This document shows, in pieces, positions 40,735 to 51,545 of a stretch of DNA of 64,000 nt. The DNA is taken from the NCBI GenBank assembly GCA_020740775.1, contig JAHEWK010000035.1, forward strand, positions 1-64,000, given 5' to 3'. The notes under the pieces were generated by a model. The model saw only the letters and a program-made list of their open reading frames with translations, was not told the DNA's origin and ran no database searches. The first letter of the stretch is position 1, and each line of letters begins with the position of its first letter. This stretch comes from Ilyonectria destructans. Lineage: Eukaryota > Ascomycota > Sordariomycetes > Hypocreales > Nectriaceae. The position numbers and the translations under genes are program-made.

Positions 40735-42915
40735 CCATGCCCCACCACCCTTTCGCTAACCAAAAATAGCCACGCGCCATATAAAACTCAACTATTTCAC
40801 TTATACGGAATTTAACCAAAATAGAAGTTATTCGCAAGCGTTCGCTTCTTATAGATAGAGAATTGAATGGTGTTTATTTTTATAGTCTCGTGCAGCTGCA
40901 TGGGGCACTTGATATATGCAGATCCCTGTACTGCAAAGTCACCAAATCAGGCATTGAATTCCTCACCGCTCCTTTCCACTTCTTTTCATGTTAGTTTTTC
41001 ACAACATAATAAAAATGCCTTCATCACGGCCTCGCTGGAAATATACAGAAGACAACATGGCTGAGGCTATATTGGATATTACGGATAACGGCCTTTCGCA
41101 GTTCCAATCAGCTCAGAAGTGGGGAGTGCCACAAAGGACTCTTTCTGACAGACTTAGTGGTCAGTTGGCCGTGAACGAACAAATTCAGCCTGTAAAACGT
41201 CTATCCAAGCATCAGGAAGACAAATTAGCCTTTTGGATTCTTCGTCAAGAGGCTTTGGGATATGCTCTATCTCACAGTCAAATTTGCGCCTGCGTCTTCG
41301 CCATGTTGAAATAACAAAGCGAACAACCAACATTAGGATGCAATTGGGTAGTCAGATTCATTCAACGCCGTTCAGAGCTTAAGACTAAGATTGGGAGACG
41401 TCAAGAAGCTAATAGATTCGACTCTTTTACGCCCAAGGCGGTCCATTGGTTCTTTGATATCAGGGAGAAGGAGTATGGGTGGATTAAGCCTGAGAACACT
41501 GTTAATGTTGATGAAGGCGGTATTATGATTGGTTTGGCAAGCCTCTACCTCTCTATTCCCTCTCTATTTGAAATTTAATTAACCAAACTTCTCTTACTAG
41601 GCCTAGATAGTCTGGTGGTTGGAAGTACAGACCCAAAGCGGAAGGCTCTCCTTCAAGGACCACAGATGCGAAGTTGGACTTTATTTATTGAGGCTATTAC
41701 TGCTGACAGCTGTGTTTTGACTCCTGGAATTATATTTAAAGGAAAGGAACTTCAACGGCAGTGGTTCCTTAAGAAATTCAAGAAGATAGCTGATTGGCAC
41801 TATATAACTTCACCTAACGGGTGGATAGATAACCACATTGGTATTGAGTGGCTTGAAAGAGTCTATTTGCCTCAAACTAAGCCTGCTGATAAGTCAGATA
41901 CTAGATTAATCATTCTAGACGGCCATGGGAGTTATGCAACGGTACGTTCTTTGTTTATTTCGTCAGGGATTACTACTAACCGGGAGAAGGATGAATGGAT
42001 GGCTACGTGCTTTTTGAACAACGTTTATTGTTGCTACCTTCCAGCACACTGCTCTCACGGCCTCCAGCCATTAGATAATGGAGTATTTAATGCCTCCAAG
42101 GCTGCATATCGACGAGAGTTGGAAAAGTTCGCTTCCCTGACTGATTCCACGCCGGTGGATAAGGTCAACTTGATCAGAGCCTACGCCAGGGCTCGTGAAG
42201 TGGGAATGACAAAGAAGAATATACTCTCCGGCTGGAGAGTAACCGGAAATTGGCCAATCTCACGAGAAAAAGCATTGCGGCATCCAGAGATCCAAGAGGA
42301 CAAGCCACGTGGCAGTCCAAAGGCGACTCCAGAGAAGGCGTCTTATTTTGGCTCAGATGATACACCAAAGACCAGTCGTTATATTCGTGATCCTGGCCTA
42401 AACAAATCACCAAATATGTGGAGGCGATATACCGTGATAGCCAAAGGCTTTGAGGCTCAGCAACAGATGTTGGCGTCGCATGCCGTGGAAATTGCTAGTC
42501 TGAAGGAGGAACTGGCCCGTCTAAAGAGAGGGAAGAAGAGGAAAGCTATTCCCAATCCCAATAGGCGTTTCATGAGTCTCAGTGAAGCTCTAGCCGACGC
42601 GGAGGATATTCCCGAAAAAGGAAGCGAAATAAACGCTGTTGTGGTGGAATCTGACTCTTCGGAGGAGTCAGTCTCAGAGGCGGAGGCTGCTTCGGTTATT
42701 GTAGTCAGGGAGGAAACTGAATCTCCTCAGCGCACCACCCGATCCGGGTGGCTGGTCAAAAGACCTAAAAGTACATAAATTCTTCAATTCTCTATCAAAT
42801 CATATTTCTTTTATATTTATATTATTAAAATTGATTATAACCCGTGAGGGTTGAAAAAACGGGTTTTTGGTGGAGATAGCCTCAATTTGGTTAGCGAAAG
42901 GGTGGTGGGGCATGG
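40735..42915 (+). mobile_element. Nested pogo-like transposon with TA duplication
   Basis: A 2181-bp element bounded by inverted repeats CCATGCCCCACCACCCTTTC (left, from 40735) and its mirror (right, to 42915), about 28 bp. TA lies at 40733-40734 and 42916-42917. It sits inside codon Leu of copy 3's transposase; removal restores that reading frame. Confidence 0.92.
41015..42778 (+). pseudogene. Pogo-like transposase (HTH + DDE_1), one nonsense codon
   Basis: Starts MPSSRPRWKYTEDNMAEA with a psq-type helix-turn-helix (LSQFQSAQKWGVPQRTLSDR). A TAA at 41312-41314 interrupts ...FAMLK/QSEQPTLGCNWVV, probably a former CAA codon. The CENP-B-like region RFIQRRSELKTKIGRRQEAN and the first catalytic block TVNVDEGGIMIG follow. 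An intron at about 41540-41601 has a GC donor, or a mutated GT, and ends ACTAG; the frame across it is one base off in my reading. Then come VVGSTDPKRKALLQGPQMRS, RLIILDGHGSYAT (second D) and HCSHGLQPLDNGVF (third D), with a charged C-terminal tail to TAA 42776-42778. Nearly intact, but not active as read. Confidence 0.8.
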
Positions 42916-43565
42916 TAGGGCCTGCGGCTCGAGATGGGCTTGCCCAGATGATGGCCGCAGTCGATTCTATCGATATTGTGAACGGCCTCTAGTAACTGTA
43001 TTCCAGCTATCTAGTCCAGGATGCTATTTACATCAAAGATGAAGAAGAAAGAAAGAAGTTCCCAAGTGCCCCTGAGCTGTGGAACGATTATCATCCCTGG
43101 CGCGCACGTGCCTAGTACGTCTTGCGGCACAGCCGCAAGGATATGGGCCCTGGCCCGTGACAGATATAGACGAGCTTCTTGACCCAATAACAACGGACTG
43201 GTGTGATCAACAGCTCCGGGATCTTCAGTTCGATGGTCAGCTAGATGGGGAGCTTGATCATAAGCGACCACACCTCGCGATCTACTTACGGCTTAGAGAC
43301 AAGATTCAGGTTCATCTCGACTGCGGGGCAAGTCTGGTGCTGAGCATCCCAGAGAGTCCAGTTGGAGGGCAAGAGAGATTCGTACGTAAAAAAGTACTCT
43401 ATCGCACTCAAAAGCTAGCTGACAATGCTTTAGCTTCAGCTCCTCGAGCAGAACTACCTTGAGCCTATTAACAAGGGCCTCTCCGGAACTGAGCTACCTG
43501 GCGATATTATCAATAGTGTGGACGAGCTGATGGGGGACCTGGGTCACCTTGAGCTAGAGTAACTA

Positions 43566-44816
43566 CTATTTCCTCGTCTGTTTACGAGGATGCCGACTAC
43601 TTGGCCTCCTCGTATCAACTCCTCGGGTTCCAGCAGCGGGACCATGGGTAGTGAAGGCAGGGCCAGCCGAGAGCTCCTTATCCTCTGCCTCTACCGAGAG
43701 TGCTGAGCTTATAGAGTCTCGAGTTCGTTTCTGACCCGCGCGGGTCTCGTCCACGTCGCCAGTAATAACCTCGATCTGGTCTTCTGCGCTAGCTGTCGAA
43801 GGAGGTAGAACTGGGCTCAGAGAGGGGCTCAAGGAGGGCGAGTTGAACTCGCTCCCGATTAACAAGGCTGGCTGTACCTTCACCTCGGTCTTGACTAACT
43901 CTTTCTTGATTCCCTTCTCCTTTTTGAACGGCTTTACGGCTGACCTCGGCGTCTTGATATGACGAGGGGCCGGGATTTGTGGTCGAGGAGGCAATGGCTC
44001 ATAGAAAACAAGGAAAAGGAGATATCTGCCCTCTGTTTTACTGAAACGAAAAAGGCAGTCCTCGCCGAAAAGCTCTGCGACTGTCTGTCTCTCCCAGTCG
44101 AGGTCGCTCAGCTCCGTGATACCCTCTTTAATATGGGCGTTCTGAACGAGTCTCTTGTTGAATTGAAGAACAGAAGAGAGAGCAGGCTTGTCCTTAAACT
44201 GAGGGAAGAAGATGCTGTCGAACCAGAAGTGGACAGGTAAAGATGGTTCCTCGTCGACGAAGGGGCGCAAAGCGACCTTCAGCAACTCTCTAGCCAAAGA
44301 CCACTGGGGCTCCTCGTCTTCGTTTAGTATTTCCCATGGGTCAGGCCTCGCAAGGAAGACGGTGAGACGCATCGAGATCTTCCGCCTGCTCTTGTTTTGG
44401 CTCTGTTTAGCCACAGCCTCACTGAGTTGCGACGAGCTCGCCCTCATGCCCCTCGCGATCCGACTCTGGGTAAGTTTGGCATCTCGATACACGGCGGAGG
44501 GCCGCGATGCTGCGAGGATACGGCCAGGGCCGTCTCCAGAGCCCGTGAAGATCGTCTGTGAGGGCGTGGAACGATCAGAGGCTGTTAGGTCGATAGACTG
44601 TATAGCGGAGGAGGTGGAAGCTGTCTCAACGTCTCGAAACGGGACTGGCGAGCTGTCGAGGATGGAGATACTCGTGGGCCAACGTCGCCCGCAATATGGA
44701 CACAGTTTCGACCCTGGGTAGCTATCGCGGATGAAATCGTGGCTCCGTTGGTACGATTTAGGGGCCACGGTCTTCGGAACATCGGGACATGTCTGCGATA
44801 GGACGTGATCGGGCAT
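43566..44816 (-). CDS. Transposon companion protein (Cys cluster, SIM-like motif), copy 3
   Basis: A single open frame of 416 aa from ATG 44816, 3 bp from the stop of the convergent transposase. N-terminal C10 and C39-x2-C42 (LCPYCGRRW) parallel C6 and C26-x2-C29 of the copy at 2004-3173. SIDLTASDRSTPSQT at about 74-88 parallels VDLTEDSPIPPTQ. The middle domain has ISMRLTVFLARPDPWEIL, VHFWFDSIFFPQFKDKPALS, SDLDWERQTVAELFGEDCLF and YLLFLVFYEPLPPRP. Lysine-rich VKPFKKEKGIKKEL follows, then a Ser/Pro-rich acidic tail ending HPRKQTRK. The frame is open upstream to 44828 but without ATG, and an upstream exon is possible (AG at 44819). It is intact while the transposase is broken. Function unknown; accessory to transposition by context. 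Confidence 0.72.
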   Translation of the reverse strand: MPDHVLSQTCPDVPKTVAPKSYQRSHDFIRDSYPGSKLCPYCGRRWPTSISILDSSPVPFRDVETASTSSAIQSIDLTASDRSTPSQTIFTGSGDGPGRILAASRPSAVYRDAKLTQSRIARGMRASSSQLSEAVAKQSQNKSRRKISMRLTVFLARPDPWEILNEDEEPQWSLARELLKVALRPFVDEEPSLPVHFWFDSIFFPQFKDKPALSSVLQFNKRLVQNAHIKEGITELSDLDWERQTVAELFGEDCLFRFSKTEGRYLLFLVFYEPLPPRPQIPAPRHIKTPRSAVKPFKKEKGIKKELVKTEVKVQPALLIGSEFNSPSLSPSLSPVLPPSTASAEDQIEVITGDVDETRAGQKRTRDSISSALSVEAEDKELSAGPAFTTHGPAAGTRGVDTRRPSSRHPRKQTRK

Positions 44817-45117
44817 ATCTACGTACAAGACAAGGTCAGTCGCACAATCTCATGATGGATAGACCCGAGCTTACTTAGGGAATAGATGGGGATAGCCCAT
44901 AACAGCTATAGGGAGGCGATGGGCTGGGTATTGACGCTGGTGTGGATGTGTGAGTGGAAGAATTGTGACGCGTCACCAGGAATGATCACGACATATTCCC
45001 TGGTGGAGATGCCATCTAAATGAAGAGATACCTTTCGGATAGTGTGCGGTACTGTAGTCTTGCAAGGGGGCACAAAATTACGAAGTATTTTAACATGGTT
45101 GAGGCTTCCCAAAAGGG

Positions 45118-45147
45118 TTATGTCATCCATGTGGTAATGTGCGACCG
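45118..45147 (-). repeat. Right terminal inverted repeat of the two-gene transposon
   Basis: Inverse of 39197-39226; followed by TA at 45148-45149. Confidence 0.85.
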
Positions 45148-45260
45148 TAGTGCACGGACGAAAATGTGGTTTCCTGTCGAGAAAGCAGAATGCCGACGGA
45201 AAACGACAGGTCCTTTGTGCAGTAGAAGAGTAGGGAACGCATATCGGCTCTATGCTCTAT

Positions 45261-46577
45261 TCATGTGTTGAGCTCTCTCAATTTTAACCTCATCATATTC
45301 GCTATCCTTGAGTGCTCGCCCCGTAACCATGAGTGTAAACTTTGATACAGTCTATCAACGCTGCTAAAATTGGAATCATCCGTCTGACACTGACCGCTGG
45401 AATTGAGTGACGTGAATTGATCAATCAGGCGGCCGGCTGTTCTCATCTCGCCTGACAATAACTGGATCTTCAAGGCCGTCTGTATACGTAGGTCGTCGAC
45501 GTTGAAACTCCCGATGGCCATTTTGGCAGACACAACAGCCATCCCTGTCGTGTACGGAGCGGCTGCAGCGGTAGTATTTTCTGAGCCGCCCATACTAGGC
45601 GAGCAGTCTGGCGTGGCATGACTCCATGAGGTACTCTGGGTGTAGCCAGCCGCTTGCTGGTACCATAGTAGGACCCGGGATATGATTGAGGCATAGAGAA
45701 ATGCAAGATGTGGCGATCGAGCACAGGGGCAGCTCAGAAGAGCTCCAAGCCTCTCACTGGCCTCAGAGTTGAGGCGTAGCACGTGGTCTAATGGTACCTG
45801 ATTGTCAACGTTATTTGTCGCCGAGGATGGCGTTGTTCCTGATGATGGGGTCGAGTGAATCGTGTTGGGATTGGGGAAAGATAGGTTTCGTAGGATATCG
45901 TATGCTTCCCGAGGACAGTCGTGGCCGCTGATGCTCACAGTCGGCATTGCAGTTCGGTCAGAGTGTGAATTTGCGTCGGATGGGGATTGATGTGCGGTGG
46001 GCTGCGTCGTAGAGGCCTCAGTTGATTGGCAACTCCCCTGGTCGGTCGATTCTGGGGTAGGAAATGGGCCGAGTTGCGGATTAGGGGAGAAGTGGTTGTT
46101 GAAATGATCTGTAAAGGCCCATTTATCTAGATTAAAAGAAGGGAAATTGGGCATAAATTGCCCGTTCAGGTCGTTGAACAAGCCGTCCAATGCATCCAGA
46201 CCGATGCAGTTGGCGTTCTCATCCATCGCATCCCAAGCTATAATTATATCAGTAATGCTTGAGAGCGGATCGAACGTTCCAATTATACCATCGCTACTGC
46301 AACTGCTGCTGTCGAGCTTGCGCACATCTGCAATGCCGGTTCCAGTTCCGGCTCCAGCTCCGGGTTTATCGCCCGGGGTCCGACTTAAACCAGATCGATT
46401 CACTCGCGGCGGCTTCCCCATTTTCCGTGAAACCCCATAGACGCATGTCCTGCCGTGAGAGTCACAGCGTCCACACTGGGGCTGGCCTCGGTCGCATTTC
46501 ACCTTGGCGGCACCGCATTGATCGCAACTGGTTCGCAGTTTCGGTTGCCCCGGTCGTTTCGGCGGATTGGCAGCCAT
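45261..46577 (-). CDS. AflR-like Zn2Cys6 transcription factor
   Basis: A single exon of 438 aa from ATG 46577 (MAANPPKRPGQPKLRTS). The DNA-binding domain has C18-x2-C21-x6-C28-x6-C35-x2-C38-x6-C45, followed by VYGVSRKMGKPPR, the hallmark linker of the AflR branch that controls polyketide and other secondary-metabolite clusters. A Ser/Thr/Pro-rich middle part leads to an AflR-type C-terminal region (AYDILRNLSFPNP, HLAFLYASIISRVLLWYQQA, LRIQTALKIQLLSGEMRTAG). It is complete and without stops. No biosynthetic enzyme lies within the window on either side: the left neighbour is the two-gene transposon (the TIR ends 110 bp away) and the right flank is gene-poor. It may control genes outside the window or be an orphan. 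The open frame continues upstream without an ATG. Confidence 0.88.
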   Translation of the reverse strand: MAANPPKRPGQPKLRTSCDQCGAAKVKCDRGQPQCGRCDSHGRTCVYGVSRKMGKPPRVNRSGLSRTPGDKPGAGAGTGTGIADVRKLDSSSCSSDGIIGTFDPLSSITDIIIAWDAMDENANCIGLDALDGLFNDLNGQFMPNFPSFNLDKWAFTDHFNNHFSPNPQLGPFPTPESTDQGSCQSTEASTTQPTAHQSPSDANSHSDRTAMPTVSISGHDCPREAYDILRNLSFPNPNTIHSTPSSGTTPSSATNNVDNQVPLDHVLRLNSEASERLGALLSCPCARSPHLAFLYASIISRVLLWYQQAAGYTQSTSWSHATPDCSPSMGGSENTTAAAAPYTTGMAVVSAKMAIGSFNVDDLRIQTALKIQLLSGEMRTAGRLIDQFTSLNSSGQCQTDDSNFSSVDRLYQSLHSWLRGEHSRIANMMRLKLRELNT

Positions 46578-48682
46578 GGCAAGAGTACAGTGAGGGTATG
46601 GCAAGCGATTGGGATGACGCAAGACTCCCGGAGCGTGCCTATTCAAATATATATCCTCGTCAAACTATCATTATCCAACCGCTTCTGCACAGCACAACGT
46701 CAGATGTCATGTTCTTGCGAGCGGACCAATCTCGTGTGCCGCTGACTTTGACGTACCATAGGCCTACACCTTAATCCCACTCATCTCCATCGTGGCTTGT
46801 CTAGTGTGAGGCCACGAGTAGACTGTTGGTCGCCCTCCCCTCAGGCGGCCGCTGACCAACATCTCACCTGCGGCCTAAACATGCACTTCCAACACCACCA
46901 CCGTCAACACCACCAGCACCACCAACGCCGCACCGTTTTTTCCTCCTTTCGCCCTGACGATGTCTCAAACTCAAATGACAGATTACTCGCATCGGATGGC
47001 TGTACCGGGTAGGAAACGAGAACTCCCCCTCCTCTGCTAGTAAAAGTAATTATAATTATAATAGGGGCCCATCTTCAGTGGAACAACTGGTATCCGCAAT
47101 GTAACATATTATTTATCTTCAGAGACGCAGCGCACTGGGTTCTTGTCAACTCTTTTGAACGAACTGATTTTGCATTAGCCGTATTCTTTCAGGCAGCCTC
47201 ATCTCTTAGACAGTAGCCCTCCGCCACCGTTTCGAGCCACCCTGGTCCTTGTCGCCTATTACGTGACGCTGCACGAAACTGACAGCTGGCACTGATTGGC
47301 GTGTCGCAGCTCAGACCGTCAAAGTCGTCTTTTACGATATGAATACGAAATACCCCCGGTAAGGTGTGGACCTGGCTTATGCACCTGGGACGGACCTCCC
47401 GCCCAAATGTGTGTGGCGACGGCGGATTGGATAAGACACTGGGGGTTGCACTCAGCGTAGACCAAGATAAGTTTATTGTGCGGTGTTTACTGTTGCAATA
47501 TCCCCTTGGCACTGCCAGGGCTCGTCTGACGTGGCTGTACTCTTCACGCTATTTCTGGGTACAAGTCGTAATAATACAGTGGCCAGGACCCTCCTATAGC
47601 AGCCGTGGAGATGTTGAAGCCGTGGTCAGCGCGACATTTCCATGTCCTGGAAAAGTCTCCTCCAGCGATTCAGAGAGTTGGGTAAAAGGTACTCTTGATG
47701 TTGATTCTACTTGGATGAAATCCCCCTTGGGCTCTTCTGACGTGCCTGCCACTGCCTAAAGTTCCCCTAAATTTAGACAGTTACCGAGAACAGAACCCCT
47801 CTACGCGAGGGAGGCTCGGCAATTCAGATTAGCGGATGGCTCGGATATCTTGGGTGGCAGTGTATCAATGCCGGGAATATCAATCGGGGATCCTACTCTA
47901 GCTGATTTTAGCTTGGACGCACGAGACCGCCCGCAGTCAGCTTTGGTCACTTTGCATTACTCCCTCCCAACTCTTCTCGGATAGCCTACCCTATACCTCT
48001 CGATCAACGGCCTGCCACAGGTAGTTAATAAATAAAGGGTATCAATAGATAATTCAGAAGAATTTTAGGAATAGTGTACTTTTACTTATTTATATTTTAA
48101 CCTTTCTTAATTTTGATGTTTCTATTTTTGTATTTGTTCATACTTGTTCGATAGCGTCTTCTCAGCTGCAACCTGATATGCAGGGCGTTATCCTGACCGG
48201 GGTCTTTAACACATGGAATGCATATGGGTAGGTTCTGCGTCATTATTATTTCACCAGCGCTGAAATGGGGATGTCACATGTGATTCTTCAACAGCCAAAA
48301 GACTGGCGGTCTGCTGCCCGATTACTTGCAGACGCCCTGGTGACAACCAAGGACGGCCGTCTGTATACATATCACATGGGAGAAACGGCGTTGGGAGTCT
48401 AGGAGAGAGGGTACTCTATACTATAAAGGGCTACAAGAGCGGACGCCTCAGACTATGCTGTATCATATTACGGGATACATTCCAGGCACTCATTCCTGTA
48501 CGCCCACGAAGATGCAGGGCAAGGTGCTTGCAGTTCAGCTCAGCCTCTTGGTCACACCCGCCATACCCATAGCGTATTTCAGCTGCTCGTCGCCTGCACC
48601 ATGTGATGACTTCGGCAAATAGCGGTACTATCAATTAATGGCAATATACTCACATGACGCACATTGGCGGAGCTAGTGCCTA
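46578..48682. other. Gene-poor region upstream of the regulator
   Basis: 46578-46900 is the likely promoter, with a CACCACCAACACC-rich tract at about 46888-46936. The rest is decayed unique sequence; open frames at 47189-47759 have no recognisable content. AT-rich at 48040-48160. Confidence 0.5.
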
Positions 48683-48886
48683 TTAGGCAGGGGGATGCTC
48701 AACCACGGGCTGGTTGTTCTGGCTCATGATGGCCAGATTGTTCGCCAGCTCGGCCTTCTGGACCAGCTCGGGCGAGGCATCAGGTGGCTTGGCCGTGCCC
48801 ATGGTGACGTGAGAGATGACCCCATCGCGATGGGAGTCAGCGGGCAGGACTCCCCTGAGAAGCAAAGCCCGCAGGTCTGTTGTCAT
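48683..48886 (-). CDS. Possible 67-aa protein, unknown
   Basis: An ATG at 48886 in good context (CATCACCATG) opens 67 codons: MTTDLRALLLRGVLPADSHR, then a neutral helix-prone C-terminal half (ASPELVQKAELANNLAIMSQ) ending HPPA. There is no signal peptide, no membrane segment and only weak composition evidence. It may be the last exon of a larger gene or a short functional protein. Confidence 0.3.
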   Translation of the reverse strand: MTTDLRALLLRGVLPADSHRDGVISHVTMGTAKPPDASPELVQKAELANNLAIMSQNNQPVVEHPPA

Positions 48887-51339
48887 GGTGATGGGTGCTT
48901 CCGCTGTTTAGCTTGGTGTTTCCGGTTGGTGAACGGACGACGAATTCACAACTCAACGACGTAGGATTGACCTGCAGTAGCCTGGAGAAAGGGCAAGAGG
49001 AGCAGAGGACCTAATAACTGGTAGTGAGGCATTGCTCTATAACTTCCATAACCAGAACCCAGACCGGCCATTACCAACTGAAATATGGCATTTCAGGACC
49101 TCTTAGCTGTGTAGGAAGGGGTATTGAGATTTTTTGCTGACCCTCAATTTAGCACTCAACAAACTCTTCAGTCCAGAATCTCCCGTGCGCCGCTTGTTGA
49201 TACGTTTTAACGCGGCGCCGCTCGGATCATCGGCGAGCTAACGGCGGGACGGGCCAAGGCGGAAGAGGGAATACGGTTATATGGTGTTGCAGTGCATCTA
49301 TTAGTTAGGGGGTAGAACCTAAGCTGTTCCGGCATCTACGTAGTAAGCGCCCAAATTCTCCCTAATAATGAGGATATAAGGTTAGTGTTCTGCACTACTA
49401 GAGGCTATTCATAACCGTACGACGTTTAAGTAATAGAGAAGCCCCATCAATATGCTGGTGCTATGGCCAATGATACTGGCAATTTACTAGGATGTTTGCG
49501 GATAATACGGCAGTGTGCGTCTCCTCACATGCGAAGTAGCTCAGAAGTGGAATACGGAGAGGTCAACAGGCCCTGGTGGACAGGCTTTGTGGGTACAATG
49601 CCATTAGGACCAACGTCAACGTTCAGTCAGCAGATTTAATGTAGTTGGATCATCTTACCACCTCAATAATCCAACATACACTATCACCACAGAGAGAAGT
49701 CGAGGCGTCATCGTCATAGAAGTATCCCAGCAAAGGCAATGATTGTCACTTCCCCTGCTGCTTGCATGTGATGAAAAGGCTGCCCACGGAGACAGTCGTA
49801 TCCACGAGCATAACGTGGTCCCTCCACCAGCAGCAGGCCCAGGCTGTGTGACACTGATTCTCTTTGGGGATCCAGATAATAGAACAGCACGATTTTTATG
49901 GGAAAGTGTGCCTTAGCATTATATTGACACCATTTGCCCTCAATCGGGATATACATATATGCTATTATGCAAAACAATAACGTTTGTAACAGCAGAGGTT
50001 TGCCCTTTAGAATTGAGCGACTCAAACATTGGGCAAGTGGGGCATCCCGGAAAACCGAGATAAGGAGTGTATTTTTGCTGCATGGAGCCGGTTGCAGTGA
50101 CAATCCTGGTCCCAGGCAGCCCGGTAGTTGGGAACGAGTTATCAACAAAGATACTAAACCAATCCTCAATGTTCAGCTAATTTCCGTAGTAGGCGCTTGC
50201 TTTGGAAAGTGCCGTTGCACAGCCGTATGAGTGACAGCCTGCTGATCAAATTGTGTATATAAAAAGTTCCGTGCACACCGGCTCATGCTTGGGGCTCACG
50301 GGGTTCAAATGCCAAATCCATGCACTCTGGCCCAGCCGAAGCAGTTTTCTGCACATTATGCGAGACGCAACGCCTCCAGCCAGCTCTGCAGCCTTGCGAT
50401 TCGCTTTCTCCTTGGTTGGGGAGGCACATCTTCAATTCTTGGCGGCATAGTTCAAGTGTCTGTGCTTTTGGATGTTCTGGCTGAACTACTGATGTGGGGC
50501 TATATAAAATGACGCGCAGACTGGGGCGTCTTTCTGCAAAATAACCATATTGATTAGAAAATCCTCCCAAGGGGACGCGGCTCGGGCTCCACTTTAAAGC
50601 TTAGGGCTGGTTGCAAACTCAACGCCCGAGGGAAATTGTTGATTTATGTAGCTCAGCAAAAGTGGAGCACTCCTCAATGCAGAGCTGTTATTGTAACTTA
50701 TGCAATATTATATTTCCACTAACAGTAATGTGCAGGGAGATTGTCCACTCTGCAGAGCAAGACTTAGAAGAGTTATCCGGAATATGTAGATGTAATTGTC
50801 TGTGATGCCCTACTGTACCAGTCCCCTCTTGTATATAGACAAAATTCACACAAATAGTCCTGTGTATATGTATTTGTCCCCAATTTCTTTATACGTATAG
50901 TCAGGATAACTATATGTTGGATTATATACCTGAATAATACTGGCTATAATAATAATAGGGGTACCCTGAACTTTTAGTTAAAATAGCTCAGCTAGTTAAC
51001 ACAATACTATGCATTTCTCTTTATACATAGGTGTCAACTACTCTATATCTATATAACAGCATAATAAAAGAGATAATAACATAAGGAGGGGATATATCTC
51101 AACTACTATTTTCTATCTTTATAACATCATTCTCATGAGTATATTCTATTTAATAGAAGCTGCAAGCACTGAGGAGATTCTGTGCCCCATTCTTGCAAAA
51201 ATATAAGCTTGAGCATTAACAACTCCCTTAGTCGCACCTATATAAGACTCGCAGATCTGCCCACACCCGGTTCTGCTTCTAAAAATACTATCGACAAGCT
51301 TCAGCTGTTAAGGGGTGTATGTACATACAGTAAGAATAA
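48887..51339. other. Gene-free, partly AT-rich region
   Basis: No convincing gene. 50800-51180 is strongly AT-rich, with TATA-rich runs and many TAG or TAA codons, as expected for repeat-mutated sequence. Frames at 49714-50570 lack motifs. Confidence 0.5.
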
Positions 51340-51344
51340 CATAC

Positions 51345-51545
51345 TGTTGGATTGTGACCCTGTATTACGAAACCTCTGATAGATCGATATCCTGACCTTA
51401 GTCAGAGGGGGTGTCAGATGACATAAAACCCCTCTTGAGAAAAGAGGGGGCCGGAGGGATCCTAGACAAGACAATCAACAGATTCAGGATCCACACCCTA
51501 TTGAGCATTAATCCCTGGATCGAATGTGCCGTACGCTATCCAACA
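51345..51545 (+). mobile_element. Solo LTR, family B, with 5-bp target duplication
   Basis: 201 bp from TGTTGGATTGTGACCC to CTATCCAACA, flanked by CATAC at 51340-51344 and 51546-51550. Related sequences are at 18531-18722 and in the inverted arms around the piggyBac element. Confidence 0.9.

Larger units (their letters stand above)
39490..43562 (+). pseudogene. Integrase-core transposase, copy 3, interrupted by pogo
   Basis: From ATG 39490 (MPRPRKDLERVKDW) the first 415 codons are open. The N-terminal part has two helix-turn-helix-like blocks (GLSIDTICAHLRDDG and YGYSDTSIVRDLKRRGIEIS). The core has D207 (MWSLDGYEKLKNFGFSIYAC), D266 (TRSDHGIETPLW) and E323 (NQRIESWWEKLL). A pogo element inserted at TA 40733-40734. 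Downstream the frame continues from 42918 (GPAARDGLAQMMAAVDS), meets stops near 42990, 43100 and 43158, and then recovers as DIDELLDPITTDWCDQQLRD and GASLVLSIPESPVGGQERF. The last intron (43394-43439, GTACTC, branch GCTGAC, TTCAG) leads to an acidic tail ending at TAA 43562. It is the most complete N-terminal version of the family in the window. Confidence 0.82.
39197..45147 (+). mobile_element. Complete two-gene integrase-type DNA transposon (copy 3) with nested pogo
   Basis: The terminal inverted repeats read CGGTCGCACATTACCACATG at the left (from 39197) and inverted at the right (to 45147), about 30 bp with two mismatches. They are flanked by TA at 39195-39196 and 45148-45149. Inside are a transposase (39490-43562, plus) and a companion gene (43566-44816, minus) ending 3 bp apart. 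Without the nested 2181-bp pogo and its duplicated TA the element measures about 3.77 kb. The TA target and D-D-E integrase core define the family. Confidence 0.85.

Noticed and set aside
47364..47759. Open frame of 131 codons
   Set aside because: No motif, no conserved-looking segments, opposite-strand frame equally long in part.
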